Positions 28,501-36,958 are shown, numbered from the stretch's first letter. The stretch is 45,674 bases of DNA from an uncultured Verrucomicrobia subdivision 3 bacterium (GCA_903872345.1 CAIQKM010000113.1:1-45674), one strand, 5' to 3'. Translations and numbers: made by a program. The notes: generated from the sequence alone by a model not told the origin.

Positions 28501-28620
28501 GGGTGGCGTCGCCTGACTCACCGGCTGGCTGATGATCACCGGCTGCGCCCGGCCCGACACCGCAGCCAGACAGGTTGCGCCCAGCAGAAACACCCCTTTC
28601 ATCATCTGCCAATTTTTCAT
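25546..28620 (-). CDS. Exported NHL/Ig-like protein with two propellers
   Basis: A 1024-residue surface or secreted protein. A signal peptide (about 1-25) is followed by Ig strands ending YQWQFNGVSL (27-68), six NHL repeats (70-398), the remaining Ig strands (about 405-440, NAGTYAVVITNASGSITSSP), an intact Ig-like domain (445-527), a second Ig start ending YRWQFNGASL (531-571), six NHL repeats (573-910), its remaining strands (914-951), and a C-terminal strand-rich domain (955-1024, YQLQYATNL and DRQRFYRLRLAP). Each repeat is about 53-63 residues of the type TTVAG..GDGG.AT.A.L..P.GVA.DAAGNLYIAD...RIRKVD. NHL propellers bind ligands or partners; none is known here. The ATG at 28620 follows GGGGAAG about ten bases upstream. 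The gene stands alone. Confidence 0.88.
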   Translation of the reverse strand: MKNWQMMKGVFLLGATCLAAVSGRAQPVIISQPVSQATPPGGSASFNVAVAGTGPFTYQWQFNGVSLQTTNTISTVAGTGNYTFTGDGGVATSAGLENPYGVACDAAGNLYVADYADNHVRRVDTTGIITTVAGNGSITYSGDGGAATNAGISKPSGLAVDTAGNLFITDYNNRIRKVGTNGNITTVAGGGAGGDGGLATSASLSNPTGVAVDAAGNLYIADKGNNRIRKVDASGIITTFAGTNVAGFAGDGGSATNARLSSPASVALDASGNLYIADTGNNRVRKVNPTGVITTVAGTNVSGFTGDGGAATNARLSGVSGVAVDAAGDLFILDSSNHRVRLVDTSGVISTVAGSGSASYSGDGGAALSAGLYGPQGVALDSQGNVYIADSGNRVRQVLLYASLPLLKVNRSGIYNAGTYAVVITNASGSITSSPATLTVQSPPVITVQPLSPAATAGSNAAFNVTVAGPGPFGYAWWQGVTNLVQSGTNATLQLSAVTTNQNGNAYSVVITNAYGSVTSLVASLAVGLPPTILVQPVSQILLAGTNASFSVIAGGVGPFHYRWQFNGASLPNNVITTVAGNGSGTYAGDGGAATNASLNFPEGIALDAAGNLYIADHINARVRKVDANGVITTVAGNGSGTYSGDGGAATNAGLFRPSSVACDAAGNLFVADESGDRVRRVDPNGIITTVAGNGQSGSSGDGGPATSASFGGSFGVTVDAFGNLILSDEGIYPPSNAFGHGRIREVSANGIITTVAGGGSSSPGDGGPATSAKLTYPTAVALDAAGNIYYADFYGGRIRKINTAGTISTVAGGGSNTNGDGGLATSASLSPLGVTVDPSGNVYIGDFGSYRVRKVDTNGIIISVAGGGSGGDGGPATNASLAGPQGVVFDAAGNLFISDWGHHLIREVHYAGLPAYALSNVTSNNAGSYSVIVSSPYGSVTSSVVSLTVFLPPTLQIYPVEGRLYFIWNATSNLTYQLQYATNLVAPAWVDLGAPVTATSDSDYTVDVPGADRQRFYRLRLAP
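25891..26904 (-). repeat. Six-unit coding tandem repeat, second NHL propeller
   Basis: Six in-frame repeats of about 160-190 bp encode residues 573-910 of the NHL/Ig protein. The DNA is clearly similar between units (conserved GGCGGCATC, ATACAGATTGCC-like strings on the plus strand) but diverged enough to be old. Unit 3 carries a roughly ten-residue insert (GIYPPSNAFGH). Confidence 0.8.
27427..28413 (-). repeat. Six-unit coding tandem repeat, first NHL propeller
   Basis: Six in-frame repeats of about 155-170 bp encode residues 70-398. Units 4 and 5 share TNVAGFAGDGG/TNVSGFTGDGG and look like the youngest duplication. Unit 3 is shorter in its loop (GGAGGDGG). Confidence 0.8.
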
Positions 28621-29006
28621 GGTTCGCCAGCTTCCCCGCATACCTGTGTTACCGCAAGTCATTTTTGACGTGGAGGATGGAGTCCATCCGCGATAAAAAC
28701 CTATTACCTCCGCCGCCATAATGCGTCTTTAACGATAAAACATTGCCCTTTCCCCGGATTTGGGGAAATTTCTCACGCCTTTTCCGCACGCCCCCATTTC
28801 CAGCCAATGTTTACGCGGGTTTCTTTAAATCAGTTTTCCTGTTTTCTCGATATTTTCAATTTTCGCCCCCGCTTTTCCCCAATAACCACAGCCCTCCCAC
28901 CCAAGTGCGCTGCGGGCGCGTATTATTATTTCCTCCGACCTTCCATAAGTTTCATTTGCGCCGGACGGCCGGTCTGTTAAGTTGACATGGTAGCGGTAGT
29001 TTTCTT
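28621..29006. other. Divergent intergenic region, NHL gene and nfeD
   Basis: 386 bp with no convincing gene. A hairpin TTTCCCC/GGGGAAA lies at 28749-28768. TTGACA occurs at 28982-28987, but the best -10 at the right spacing (TTATGT, 29005-29010) overlaps the annotated nfeD ATG. If it is real, translation would have to start at the ATG at 29028. No riboswitch-like structure recognised. Confidence 0.4.
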
Positions 29007-30269
29007 ATGTGGCGGTTTTGGTTCATGGCGGTGCTCGGGCTGCTCACCGGCGTTTCGGCACCGGCGGGTCAGGTGGGGTTGATCCGCGTGGACGGGGCCA
29101 TCGGGCCGGCCACGGCGACTTATATTGCCCGCGCGCTGGAAACGGCCGCGGCACAAAACGACGAGTGCCTCATTCTCCAACTCGACACCCCCGGCGGCCT
29201 GATGGATTCCACCAAGCAGATTGTGGAAGGCTTTTTTGCGGCCCAAATTCCCGTGGTGGTGTATGTCGCGCCCGAAGGCGCGGGGGCGGACAGCGCGGGC
29301 ACGTTCATCACCCTGGCGGCGAACGTGGCGGCGATGGCGCCGCATTCGCGGCTCGGCGCGGCGCATCCGGTGGATATGAACGGCGGCGCGGTGAGCGATG
29401 TGATGAAGGAGAAGATGGAGAACGACGCCACGCAACTGATGAAAAACATCACGGACAAACGGCGGCGCAATGGCAACTGGGCGGAATCCGCCGTGCGGCA
29501 AAGCCAAGCCGCCACCGCCGAAGCGGCGCTGACCAATAACGTGATTGATCTGATCGCCACCAATATTCCCGATCTGCTCGGGCAACTGGATGGTCGCACC
29601 ATCAACGGCCGGACGCTCAACACGGCCAACGCGACGGTGATGGAAATCCCGCAAGCCGCCGGCGAGAAACTGTTCCAACTCCTGTGGCGGCCGGAAATCA
29701 TGCTGCTGCTCATGTTGATTGCGATTTACGGCGTCATCGGCGAGATGAGCAATCCGGGCGCGATCCTGCCGGGCGTGGCGGGGGCGATTGCGCTGGTGCT
29801 GCTGCTCTACATGTCCGCGATCCTGCCGCTGAATCTCACGGGCATGGTGCTGGTGGGGCTGGCGGTGGTCTTGTTCATTGTGGATGTGTTTGCGCCTACG
29901 CACGGGATTCTGACGGGCGGGGGCATCATTGCGTTTTTCCTGGGGTTGCTGCTGCTGTTCCGGAATACGGGATCGGCCTTGGTGCTGCCGCTCTCGTGGA
30001 TCGTGGCGGCGACGGGCGTGACCTCGTTGTTCTTCATTTTCATTGTCGCGAAGGGTCTGCGCGCGCAGTTCGCCCCGGCGCGGTCGGGTCGGGAGGCAAT
30101 GCTGGGCCAGGTGGCGCAGACGATTTCCGGGATTGACTCGGCGGGCGGCAAGGTGTTTATCGGGGGAGAAACGTGGAATGCGGTCTGCCCGGTATCGGTG
30201 GCCGCCGGCCAGTCCGTGGAAATCACCGGCATCACGGGGCTGACCTTGCAGGTGAAACCAAAACATTAG
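29007..30269 (+). CDS. nfeD: NfeD-family membrane serine protease, long form
   Basis: A 420-residue membrane protein with the full long-form layout. A signal sequence is followed by a ClpP-like protease domain (about 22-205) with the catalytic Ser in GAGADSAGTF and Lys in VMKEKMEND, four to five membrane helices (about 230-340), and a C-terminal OB-fold (about 360-420, GQVAQTISGI to GLTLQVKPKH). Long NfeD proteins cleave the hydrophobic C-termini of their slipin/stomatin partners. The slipin gene follows 12 bp downstream, the conserved partner arrangement. No Shine-Dalgarno sequence; ATGs at 29007 and 29028 are both possible starts. Confidence 0.93.
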   Translation: MWRFWFMAVLGLLTGVSAPAGQVGLIRVDGAIGPATATYIARALETAAAQNDECLILQLDTPGGLMDSTKQIVEGFFAAQIPVVVYVAPEGAGADSAGTFITLAANVAAMAPHSRLGAAHPVDMNGGAVSDVMKEKMENDATQLMKNITDKRRRNGNWAESAVRQSQAATAEAALTNNVIDLIATNIPDLLGQLDGRTINGRTLNTANATVMEIPQAAGEKLFQLLWRPEIMLLLMLIAIYGVIGEMSNPGAILPGVAGAIALVLLLYMSAILPLNLTGMVLVGLAVVLFIVDVFAPTHGILTGGGIIAFFLGLLLLFRNTGSALVLPLSWIVAATGVTSLFFIFIVAKGLRAQFAPARSGREAMLGQVAQTISGIDSAGGKVFIGGETWNAVCPVSVAAGQSVEITGITGLTLQVKPKH

Positions 30270-30281
30270 AATCTAAAGCAT

Positions 30282-31061
30282 ATGGAAATCATCACCGCCC
30301 TGACCAAACTCATGGGGGCCGGCACGCCGTTCCTAGTGGTCGGCATTCTGGCCGTCGTCTTCATCGCGCCGCAGGCCGTGCGCATTCTGCGCGAATACGA
30401 GCGCGGCGTGATTTTTCGCTTCGGCAACCTGGTGGGTGCCAAGGGGCCGGGACTGATCCTGCTCATTCCCGGGGTGGACCGCATGGAACGCATTTCGCTG
30501 CGCGTGGTGACCATTGACGTTTCCAAACAGGAGATCATGACCAAGGACAACGTGCCGGCCACGGTGGACGCCGTGGTGTATTTCCGCGTGGTGAATCCGG
30601 CGGACGCGATTGTGAAGGTGGAAAACTTCTGGAAAGCCACCTCGCTGATCGCGCAGACGACCCTGCGGAGCGTGCTGGGTCAGGCCTCGCTGGATGACCT
30701 GCTCTCGCAGCGCGACGCCATCAACCAGAAGCTCCAGGAAATCATCGACCGCCAGACCGAGCCGTGGGGCATCAAGGTAACCACGGTGGAAATCAAGGAC
30801 GTGGCGCTGCCCGACAGCATGAAGCGCGCCATGGCCAAGCAGGCCGAAGCCGAACGCGAACGCCGCGCCAAGGTGGTGAACGCCGAAGGCGAATTCCAGG
30901 CGGCCGAGAAGATGGTGCAGGCGGCGGCCATGATCGCGAAGGAGCCGATTGCGCTCCAGTTGCGCTATTTGCAGACCATGCGGGAAATGGCCAGCGAACA
31001 TAACACCACCACGTTCCTGCCGCTGCCGATTGACCTCTTCAGCGCGTTTTTGAAGAAATAG
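30282..31061 (+). CDS. Slipin, SPFH/Band 7 membrane protein
   Basis: A 259-residue stomatin-like protein: one N-terminal membrane helix (about 14-32), the Band 7 domain ([22 protein letters not shown], then [18 protein letters not shown] strands) and a coiled C-terminal part with the slipin-typical [20 protein letters not shown]. The C-terminal hydrophobic segment [15 protein letters not shown] is the kind cut by NfeD. It forms an operon with nfeD and is thought to organise membrane microdomains. No Shine-Dalgarno sequence; the ATG follows an A-rich stretch. Confidence 0.93.
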   Translation: MEIITALTKLMGAGTPFLVVGILAVVFIAPQAVRILREYERGVIFRFGNLVGAKGPGLILLIPGVDRMERISLRVVTIDVSKQEIMTKDNVPATVDAVVYFRVVNPADAIVKVENFWKATSLIAQTTLRSVLGQASLDDLLSQRDAINQKLQEIIDRQTEPWGIKVTTVEIKDVALPDSMKRAMAKQAEAERERRAKVVNAEGEFQAAEKMVQAAAMIAKEPIALQLRYLQTMREMASEHNTTTFLPLPIDLFSAFLKK

Positions 31062-31171
31062 GAAGGCCGCCAACACTGATTTTGAACATTTCAACGGCCG
31101 GCCCCCTCCATTAGACTTGGAATTGGATTGGGTCGCGGTGTCTTAAACCGGCGCCCGGTCATTTAATTTTA

Positions 31172-31417
31172 ATGCCCCTCTACGAATACGAACTCTGTGA
31201 AGGCAGCTGCAAGGTTTGCGGCGGCACGTTCACCCTGAACCGGTCGCTCTCGGCCGCGCCGCTGACGCATTGCCCGGCCTGCAAAAAACCGGTGCGGAAG
31301 ATCATCTCGGCCTTTACCACGCCTCACAAGCTGAAACCGCTCTCGATCACCGACGCCAAAAAGGCTGGTTTTCAGGTACTTAAGCGCATCGGCAAGGGCG
31401 AATATGAAAAGCAATAG
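31172..31417 (+). CDS. FmdB-type zinc-ribbon protein
   Basis: An 81-residue protein starting MPLYEYELCEGSCKVC. Two Cys pairs, C13-x2-C16 (with C9 nearby) and C35-x2-C38, form the zinc ribbon of the FmdB/CxxC_CxxC_SSSS family, which begins with M-P-x-Y-E-Y. Relatives are loosely described as regulators; no function is firmly known. The start is preceded by an A/T-rich run (TTTAATTTTA) and no Shine-Dalgarno sequence. It lies 110 bp after the slipin gene, in the same direction. Confidence 0.85.
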   Translation: MPLYEYELCEGSCKVCGGTFTLNRSLSAAPLTHCPACKKPVRKIISAFTTPHKLKPLSITDAKKAGFQVLKRIGKGEYEKQ

Positions 31418-31421
31418 ACTT

Positions 31422-31450
31422 TTGACGCGCCGGTCGTTTTGGCCTATATT
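31422..31450 (+). promoter_or_regulatory. Near-consensus promoter for the 31460 gene
   Basis: TTGACG (31422-31427) and TATATT (31445-31450) are 17 bp apart, each 5/6 to consensus. The predicted start, six to nine bases after the -10, lies at about 31457-31460, at most three bases before the ATG. This predicts an almost leaderless mRNA. Confidence 0.65.
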
Positions 31451-31459
31451 GTAACCCTA

Positions 31460-32464
31460 ATGAGACGGTGTTCACCCCATATGTCCGGCTGGCTGGCAGT
31501 CATGCTGCTGGCGGGGTGTCTGCGTGTCCTGGGGCAGCCGTCGGCCGCCACGAATGATGCGACCTCGTATGCGCCGGTGCATCTCAACCCGGTCCTGTAT
31601 CTGCCGCTCCGGCAGCAACAGTATGACCGGAAAAAATTCGTGGATCAATATGCCGCGCCGCCCGTGCTGTTCAGCCCGCCCGCCGATCCGACCCCGTTGA
31701 TTGATCCGGCCATGCTGCAAACGCAGTCGCGGGCGGATTTGCAAAAGCAGAAGCATCAGGAAGATCTCCAAAAAAACTGGATGCTGCTGACCCCGGAGGA
31801 AATTCTGGGCGTGGAAGATAAAGATAAAAAAGGGCAGGATGACCCGGATGAAAATCTCACCGCCGAACAGCGTTTCATCAAACGGCTGGAAGTGTCGCGA
31901 ATCAACACCAATGCGGCGGCGGACCACGCCGCCTTGTTCGACAACAACTGGCGTCGGGACAACAACTTGGATTCTCAATTCAAGGATGCCAGCTCGTTTT
32001 TCCGCAGTGCGCAGAGCAGTTTTTCCAAGGTGCATACCTTTGATAATCCGGCGGCGGAAGATGCCACCTTCAATCAACTGCCCCAGCAGGCACCCCGATC
32101 CCCCTGGGCCAGCGCCTGGAGCCCGCCCCCGGAGGCCTATAGCAGCTATAATAACAAACCCGACCCGGCCCAAGCGGCGGAAATGGAACGCTTCCGGGCC
32201 ATTCTCTCGCCCGCCAACCCCGCACCGCCCAAGCCGTTGAATGCGGGCAGTCAGACCGCCGGCTTCTATTCGAGCCCGGCGTCGGCCAGCGCGGCCTCAC
32301 CGAGTCCGCTGGGCCTTGGCTATGCCCCGATCAAGGATAACATCGGCCGGCCCAAACCGTTGCCGAGCCTCTTCGCTTCGCCCAATGACAAGCCGGCGGT
32401 GGATAATTCACACCATCCCGCGCCGCCGCCCTGGTTGGTCAATCGGTCGGTCGGAACTTTCTGA
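31460..32464 (+). CDS. Exported low-complexity protein, unknown
   Basis: A 334-residue protein with a signal peptide (about 1-26). The LLAGCLRVLG stretch could be a lipobox with Cys about residue 20. The mature chain is Pro/Ala/Ser/Asn-rich and probably mostly disordered, with a charged helical segment (about 85-165: QKQKHQEDLQKNWMLLTPEE, NLTAEQRFIKRLEVSRI). No family recognised. It is expressed from its own promoter overlapping the end of the FmdB gene, with no ribosome-binding site. The debranching enzyme begins 77 bp later. Confidence 0.65.
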   Translation: MRRCSPHMSGWLAVMLLAGCLRVLGQPSAATNDATSYAPVHLNPVLYLPLRQQQYDRKKFVDQYAAPPVLFSPPADPTPLIDPAMLQTQSRADLQKQKHQEDLQKNWMLLTPEEILGVEDKDKKGQDDPDENLTAEQRFIKRLEVSRINTNAAADHAALFDNNWRRDNNLDSQFKDASSFFRSAQSSFSKVHTFDNPAAEDATFNQLPQQAPRSPWASAWSPPPEAYSSYNNKPDPAQAAEMERFRAILSPANPAPPKPLNAGSQTAGFYSSPASASAASPSPLGLGYAPIKDNIGRPKPLPSLFASPNDKPAVDNSHHPAPPPWLVNRSVGTF

Positions 32465-32541
32465 TTCATTTCCCTGATTTCTTTCGGATTTGTGCGCGAA
32501 CAGCTTGCTTTTTGGGTCCGCCTGCGAAATCGTAATCAGAC

Positions 32542-35500
32542 ATGGACGGCAATGCTTCAGGCTCCAACCCTTTGATGACCCCGGCTCCCGGCGAGCGCCG
32601 GTTGCGTTTCGTAGGCGACAAAATTGTTTTCACCCTGCGGCACGCGCAATTTTCCACCGCCCCCAAAACCTGGCGCGCCCGGCTGCGCACCACCATTGGC
32701 CGCGCGGTCGCCAGCCGCCATGAAATCATTTGCGCCCATGCCGGCGGCAGCGCCGCGCACGGGGCTTCCTGGCGCGATGTGCCGATGCAGCGGACGGATA
32801 CCGGCTGGCAAATTGAACTGCCCCTGGCCGAGGCCGGGTATTTCAAAGCCAAGGCCTATCTGCTCGACGAAAATGGCTGGCAGCACTGGCCCGCCGGTCC
32901 GGACGTGGGCATTTGTGTGCATCCCGATTTCGCCCGCACCGCCAATACGATTTACTGCGCCTTCACCCGGCTGTTTGGCGCCACCAAAACCCTGGCCAGC
33001 ACCGCCGCCCCCGCGCTGGAGACCCAGCTCAAATCCCTGGAGGCCCAAGGCTACGCCACCCTGCCGCCCTCGGGCACCTTCCGCGACCTCGCCCGCCAAC
33101 TGCCACACATCGTCACCCGGCTCGGCTGCCGCATCATCCATCTGCTGCCGGTGCATCCCACGCCGGTCACCTATGGCCGTTTCGGCCGCTTCGGCAGCCC
33201 GTACGCCGCGCTGGATCTTACGGCCGTGGACCCGGCCTTGGTGGAGTTCGACAAGCGCACGACCGGCATTGACCAGTTTTGCGAACTGACCCGCGCCGCG
33301 CACGCGCTCGGGGCGCGCATCTTCATTGACATTGTCATCAACCACACCGGCTGGGGTTCGACCTTGCAGGAAAATCACCCGGAATTCTTCCTCAAAAAAC
33401 CGGACGGCGAATTTGCCAGTCCCGGCGCCTGGGGCACGGTCTGGGAAGATCTGGTGGAACTGGAACAGCACGACGTCAAGTTGTGGGACATCATCGCGGA
33501 TTCCCTGCTCACGTGGTGCCGGCGCGGGGTGGACGGGTTCCGCTGCGATGCCGGCTATAAGATTCCGGCCCCCGCGTGGCAATACATCATCGCCCGCGTG
33601 CAGAATGAATTTCCGTCCGCCATTTTCCTCCTCGAAGGATTGGGCGGCTCCTGGGACGCCACGGAACTCCTGCTGACCGAGGGCGGTATGCAGTGGGCCT
33701 ACTCCGAACTGTTTCAGAATTATTCCGGCCACGAAGTGTCCTGGTATCTGGACTACGCCAACCGCCAGAACGAACGCGTGGGCAGTTACGTCAACTATTC
33801 CGAGACGCACGACAACGACCGGCTGGCCAAAAAGGGTCGCGTCTGGTCGCTGTTGCGCAACCGGCTGTGCGGTCTCGCCAGCCCATCGGGCGGCTTCGGT
33901 TTCACCTGCGGCGTGGAATGGCTGGCCACGGAAAAAATCCGCGTCCATGGCAACACCGGCCTGAACTGGGACAATCCGGACAACATCGTGCCCGAACTGG
34001 CGGCGCTGAACCGGCTGATTTCCGATCATCCCAGCTTTTTTGACGGCGCGAGACTGACCCGTTTAAGCCCGCCGGATGCGCCGGTTTACGCCCTGTTGCG
34101 CGAATCGGCGGAAGATTTGGACAGCGTGCTGGTGCTCGTAAACACCGACCCCGAAAAGGCGCAACTGCTCGCGCTCGATGTCTTCGCCCTCCGCCAGCCG
34201 CCGGGCGCCTTTCAATTTGAACTGCTCGGCCAGCCGCTGCCCGGTCGCTCCGAAAGCGGCAACATCACCACGTTCACCCTGCCGCCGGGCGCGGCCTATT
34301 GCCTCGCCCCCACCGCCCGGCCGGCCGGTTTAAGCGGCGATGCTTACCGTCGCGGCCGCGCGCAGGCCGCCTGGGCCTGGGAATCGCTTAACCAGATCAT
34401 CGCGGCGGAAGCCACGGATATGGCCGACTGGTGCTGGCTGGCCGGCCAAATCGAGCGGTCGCCGGTGGATTTTCTGTCCGCCGCCAGCGAGTTCGCCGCC
34501 CGGGCGGGCACCGCTGGCAAAGTGTCGTTTGCGGGCTTGCTGGAACAGGCGGCCGCCGGGGAGATTTTTCCGCGCGTGGTCGAGTGGACGTTGACGGATC
34601 TGCGCCGCGTTACCATGGTGCCGGCCGATCACTGGTTGCTGGTCCGGGACACGGCGCCATTTCGCGCCGCCCTGCAAATTACGGCCGCAGCCGAGGACCA
34701 ACCCGCGCGGCATGTGCAATCCATCGCCGCCGGCACGGGCCATATCGCCTGTTTCCCGCCGCGCCAAGCCGCGGCGGATGCCGTGCTCCAGTTGGAGCGG
34801 CATACCGCCGGCCTGCCCACGGTCACCGGCACCGTCCGCTTCCTCGCGCCGGAACCCTCGCCCGCCGCACCGCGCCCGAAACCCGCAGACTTGGTGCTGC
34901 TGACCAACGGCATCGGCGGCATGGCCCGGCTGTGTGTCGATCTCGGCCGCGTGAATTCCAAATACGATTGCGTGCTCGGCGCCAATCTGAATCCCACCGT
35001 GCCGGTGGACCGCCATGTATTCATCAAACGCCTGCGCGCCTGGGTGAATGCGGACGGATTTATCTCGGCGCTGGACTTTAAAAACCTCGCGAACTTCACC
35101 GCCGGTCCGCCCGCCGTCTGGACATTCGCCGCCAGCGCCGGTGACGGGCGGATTGTGTCCGTCCAATTGTCGGTGGAAATGTTGCCTAAACAGAACACCA
35201 CGGTGTTGCGGTTTCAACGACTCGCGGGCGAACCCGCGACCGGTCGCGCCCTGCCCGCCACGGCCGACGTGAGCTTGACAGTGCGTTTTGACATTGAAGA
35301 CCGGAATTTTCATTCGGAGACCAAGCGCAATGGCGGCGCGGATTACCATTTTTCCTCGCATGTCCATCTGCTGCCGGACACCGACACGCCGGGCTTCAAA
35401 TTCACCCCGGCCGTGGACCGTCAACTCCGGGTCTATGCCGATGCGGGCAAATATCATCCCCAGGCGGAATGGTGCGAAAACATCCCGCATCCGGTCGAGC

Positions 35501-36894
35501 AAACGCGCGGCCAGACCGGCAGCGGCGATGCCTACAGCCCCGGCTGGTTTGAATTGCCGCTGACCATGAATACCGGGATTACCCTGGTGGCGACGGCGGA
35601 AACTTCCGCCGCCAAATTCGTCCCGGATCAACCCCGCAAAAAGGCGGCACCCTCGCTGCTGGCGGAGCTCACGCAAGCGGCGCGGCAGTATGTGGTGCGG
35701 CGCGATGACGGCAAAACCGTCATAGCCGGCTACCCGTGGTTTTTGGATTGGGGCCGCGATTCGCTGATATGCGCGCGTGGCTTGCTGGCCGCCGGCATGA
35801 CGGCGGAATTGAAACAATTGCTGCTGACCTTTGCGAAGTTTGAGAAGGATGGCACGCTGCCCAATACCATTCACGGCAATGACGTTTCCAATCGCGACAC
35901 CTCGGACGCGCCGCTGTGGTTTGCCGTGGTGTGCGAGGAATTTTCCCAAGTGGCGCCCAAGCCGAAGGCCAAAGGCAAAACGTTTTTCGACACGCCGGTG
36001 AATGACGCCGGCCGCACCATCCGGGATGTGCTTGCCAGCATTGCGGAAAATTATCTCAAGGGCACGCCGAACGACATCGCCGCCGATGCCGATTCGCTGC
36101 TCATTTGGAGCCCCAGCCATTTTACGTGGATGGACACGAACTACCCCGCCGGCACCCCGCGCGAAGGCTATCCGGTGGAAATCCAGGTGCTCTGGATCCG
36201 CCTGCTGCGGCTGCTGGAAAAGATCAGTCCCAAGGCGGACCAGAAATGTTGGGGCGACCGCGCCGCCCGGGCGACGGAGTCGTTTGAAAAATTATTTTGG
36301 TTGGAAGACAAAGGCTGGTTTGCCGATGTGCTGCTGGCCAAGGCACGGGTGATAGCCCGTGACGCCACGCCCAGCGACGCCCTGCGCAGCAACTGCCTCT
36401 TTGCCGTCAGTCTCGGGCTGGTCACGGGCGAACGCGCCCGGCGCTGCGTACAGGCCGCGCAAAAGTATTTGATTGTCCCGGGCGGTTTACGCTCGCTCGC
36501 CCCCCTGCCCGTCACCACGCCCCTGCCCATCTGGTGCGATGGCAAACTCCTGAATAATCCCCTGGAACCCTACTGGCCCCGCTACGAAGGCGATGAAGAC
36601 ACGCGGCGCAAGCCGGCCTACCACAACGGCACAGCCTGGACCTGGACCTTCCCCGTCTTCTGCGAAGCCCTGGCACGGGCGTGGGATTTTTCACCCGCCG
36701 CCGTGGCCGCCGCGCAAAGCTATCTCGGCAGCGTGACCGGCGTCTTAAACCAGGGCTGCCTCGGCCAGATTTCCGAATTGCTCGATGGCGACGCCCCGCA
36801 CACGCAACGCGGTTGCGATGCCCAGGCTTGGGGCGTGACCGAGGCGTTGCGCGTGTGGACGCTGCTGGAAGCTGTGCGGGCGAAGGTTGAGTGA
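32542..36894 (+). CDS. GH13-GH133 fusion glycogen debranching enzyme
   Basis: A 1450-residue protein joining both activities of indirect debranching. The GH13 (alpha-amylase-type, 4-alpha-glucanotransferase) half spans about 140-600 with complete motifs: D263-IVINH268, GFRCD336 (nucleophile), FLLE365 (acid/base) and SETH423-D424. A helical linker leads to a GDE_N-like beta-sandwich (about 795-1020, LLTNGIGGMARLC). The amylo-alpha-1,6-glucosidase GH133 (alpha/alpha)6 barrel (about 1035-1445) shows GYPWFLDWGRDSLICARGLL, GTLPNTIHGND, LIWSPSHFTWMD, GYPVEIQVLW and YHNGTAWTWTFPVFCEAL. Together it would trim glycogen branches after phosphorylase. Size and order recall the eukaryotic bifunctional enzyme, but the linker is bacterial GDE_N. 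No Shine-Dalgarno sequence. Ends at a strong terminator. Confidence 0.9.
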   Translation: MDGNASGSNPLMTPAPGERRLRFVGDKIVFTLRHAQFSTAPKTWRARLRTTIGRAVASRHEIICAHAGGSAAHGASWRDVPMQRTDTGWQIELPLAEAGYFKAKAYLLDENGWQHWPAGPDVGICVHPDFARTANTIYCAFTRLFGATKTLASTAAPALETQLKSLEAQGYATLPPSGTFRDLARQLPHIVTRLGCRIIHLLPVHPTPVTYGRFGRFGSPYAALDLTAVDPALVEFDKRTTGIDQFCELTRAAHALGARIFIDIVINHTGWGSTLQENHPEFFLKKPDGEFASPGAWGTVWEDLVELEQHDVKLWDIIADSLLTWCRRGVDGFRCDAGYKIPAPAWQYIIARVQNEFPSAIFLLEGLGGSWDATELLLTEGGMQWAYSELFQNYSGHEVSWYLDYANRQNERVGSYVNYSETHDNDRLAKKGRVWSLLRNRLCGLASPSGGFGFTCGVEWLATEKIRVHGNTGLNWDNPDNIVPELAALNRLISDHPSFFDGARLTRLSPPDAPVYALLRESAEDLDSVLVLVNTDPEKAQLLALDVFALRQPPGAFQFELLGQPLPGRSESGNITTFTLPPGAAYCLAPTARPAGLSGDAYRRGRAQAAWAWESLNQIIAAEATDMADWCWLAGQIERSPVDFLSAASEFAARAGTAGKVSFAGLLEQAAAGEIFPRVVEWTLTDLRRVTMVPADHWLLVRDTAPFRAALQITAAAEDQPARHVQSIAAGTGHIACFPPRQAAADAVLQLERHTAGLPTVTGTVRFLAPEPSPAAPRPKPADLVLLTNGIGGMARLCVDLGRVNSKYDCVLGANLNPTVPVDRHVFIKRLRAWVNADGFISALDFKNLANFTAGPPAVWTFAASAGDGRIVSVQLSVEMLPKQNTTVLRFQRLAGEPATGRALPATADVSLTVRFDIEDRNFHSETKRNGGADYHFSSHVHLLPDTDTPGFKFTPAVDRQLRVYADAGKYHPQAEWCENIPHPVEQTRGQTGSGDAYSPGWFELPLTMNTGITLVATAETSAAKFVPDQPRKKAAPSLLAELTQAARQYVVRRDDGKTVIAGYPWFLDWGRDSLICARGLLAAGMTAELKQLLLTFAKFEKDGTLPNTIHGNDVSNRDTSDAPLWFAVVCEEFSQVAPKPKAKGKTFFDTPVNDAGRTIRDVLASIAENYLKGTPNDIAADADSLLIWSPSHFTWMDTNYPAGTPREGYPVEIQVLWIRLLRLLEKISPKADQKCWGDRAARATESFEKLFWLEDKGWFADVLLAKARVIARDATPSDALRSNCLFAVSLGLVTGERARRCVQAAQKYLIVPGGLRSLAPLPVTTPLPIWCDGKLLNNPLEPYWPRYEGDEDTRRKPAYHNGTAWTWTFPVFCEALARAWDFSPAAVAAAQSYLGSVTGVLNQGCLGQISELLDGDAPHTQRGCDAQAWGVTEALRVWTLLEAVRAKVE

Positions 36895-36901
36895 AACAAC
36901 G

Positions 36902-36938
36902 ACAAAGGCCGCTCTTACGAGCGGCCTTTGTTTGTTTT
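36902..36938. terminator. Bidirectional terminator between debranching enzyme and typA
   Basis: A 13-bp stem (36902-36914 with 36919-36931) with a 4-base loop, followed by TTTGTTTT on the plus strand. The 5' side is ACAAA, so the opposite-strand T-run is shorter; it is best for the debranching gene and weaker for typA, whose stop is at 36959. Confidence 0.85.
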
Positions 36939-36958
36939 AAAGATTCCCGTCGGCAGGA

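Noticed and set aside
28982..29010. TTGACA-N17-TTATGT as the nfeD promoter
   Set aside because: The -10 would overlap the chosen ATG. It works only if translation starts at 29028, which nothing else supports.
34330..36120. A 596-codon minus-strand frame opposite the debranching enzyme (also 32557-34029)
   Set aside because: Arg/Gly/His-rich shadow frame; the plus-strand protein has complete catalytic motifs.
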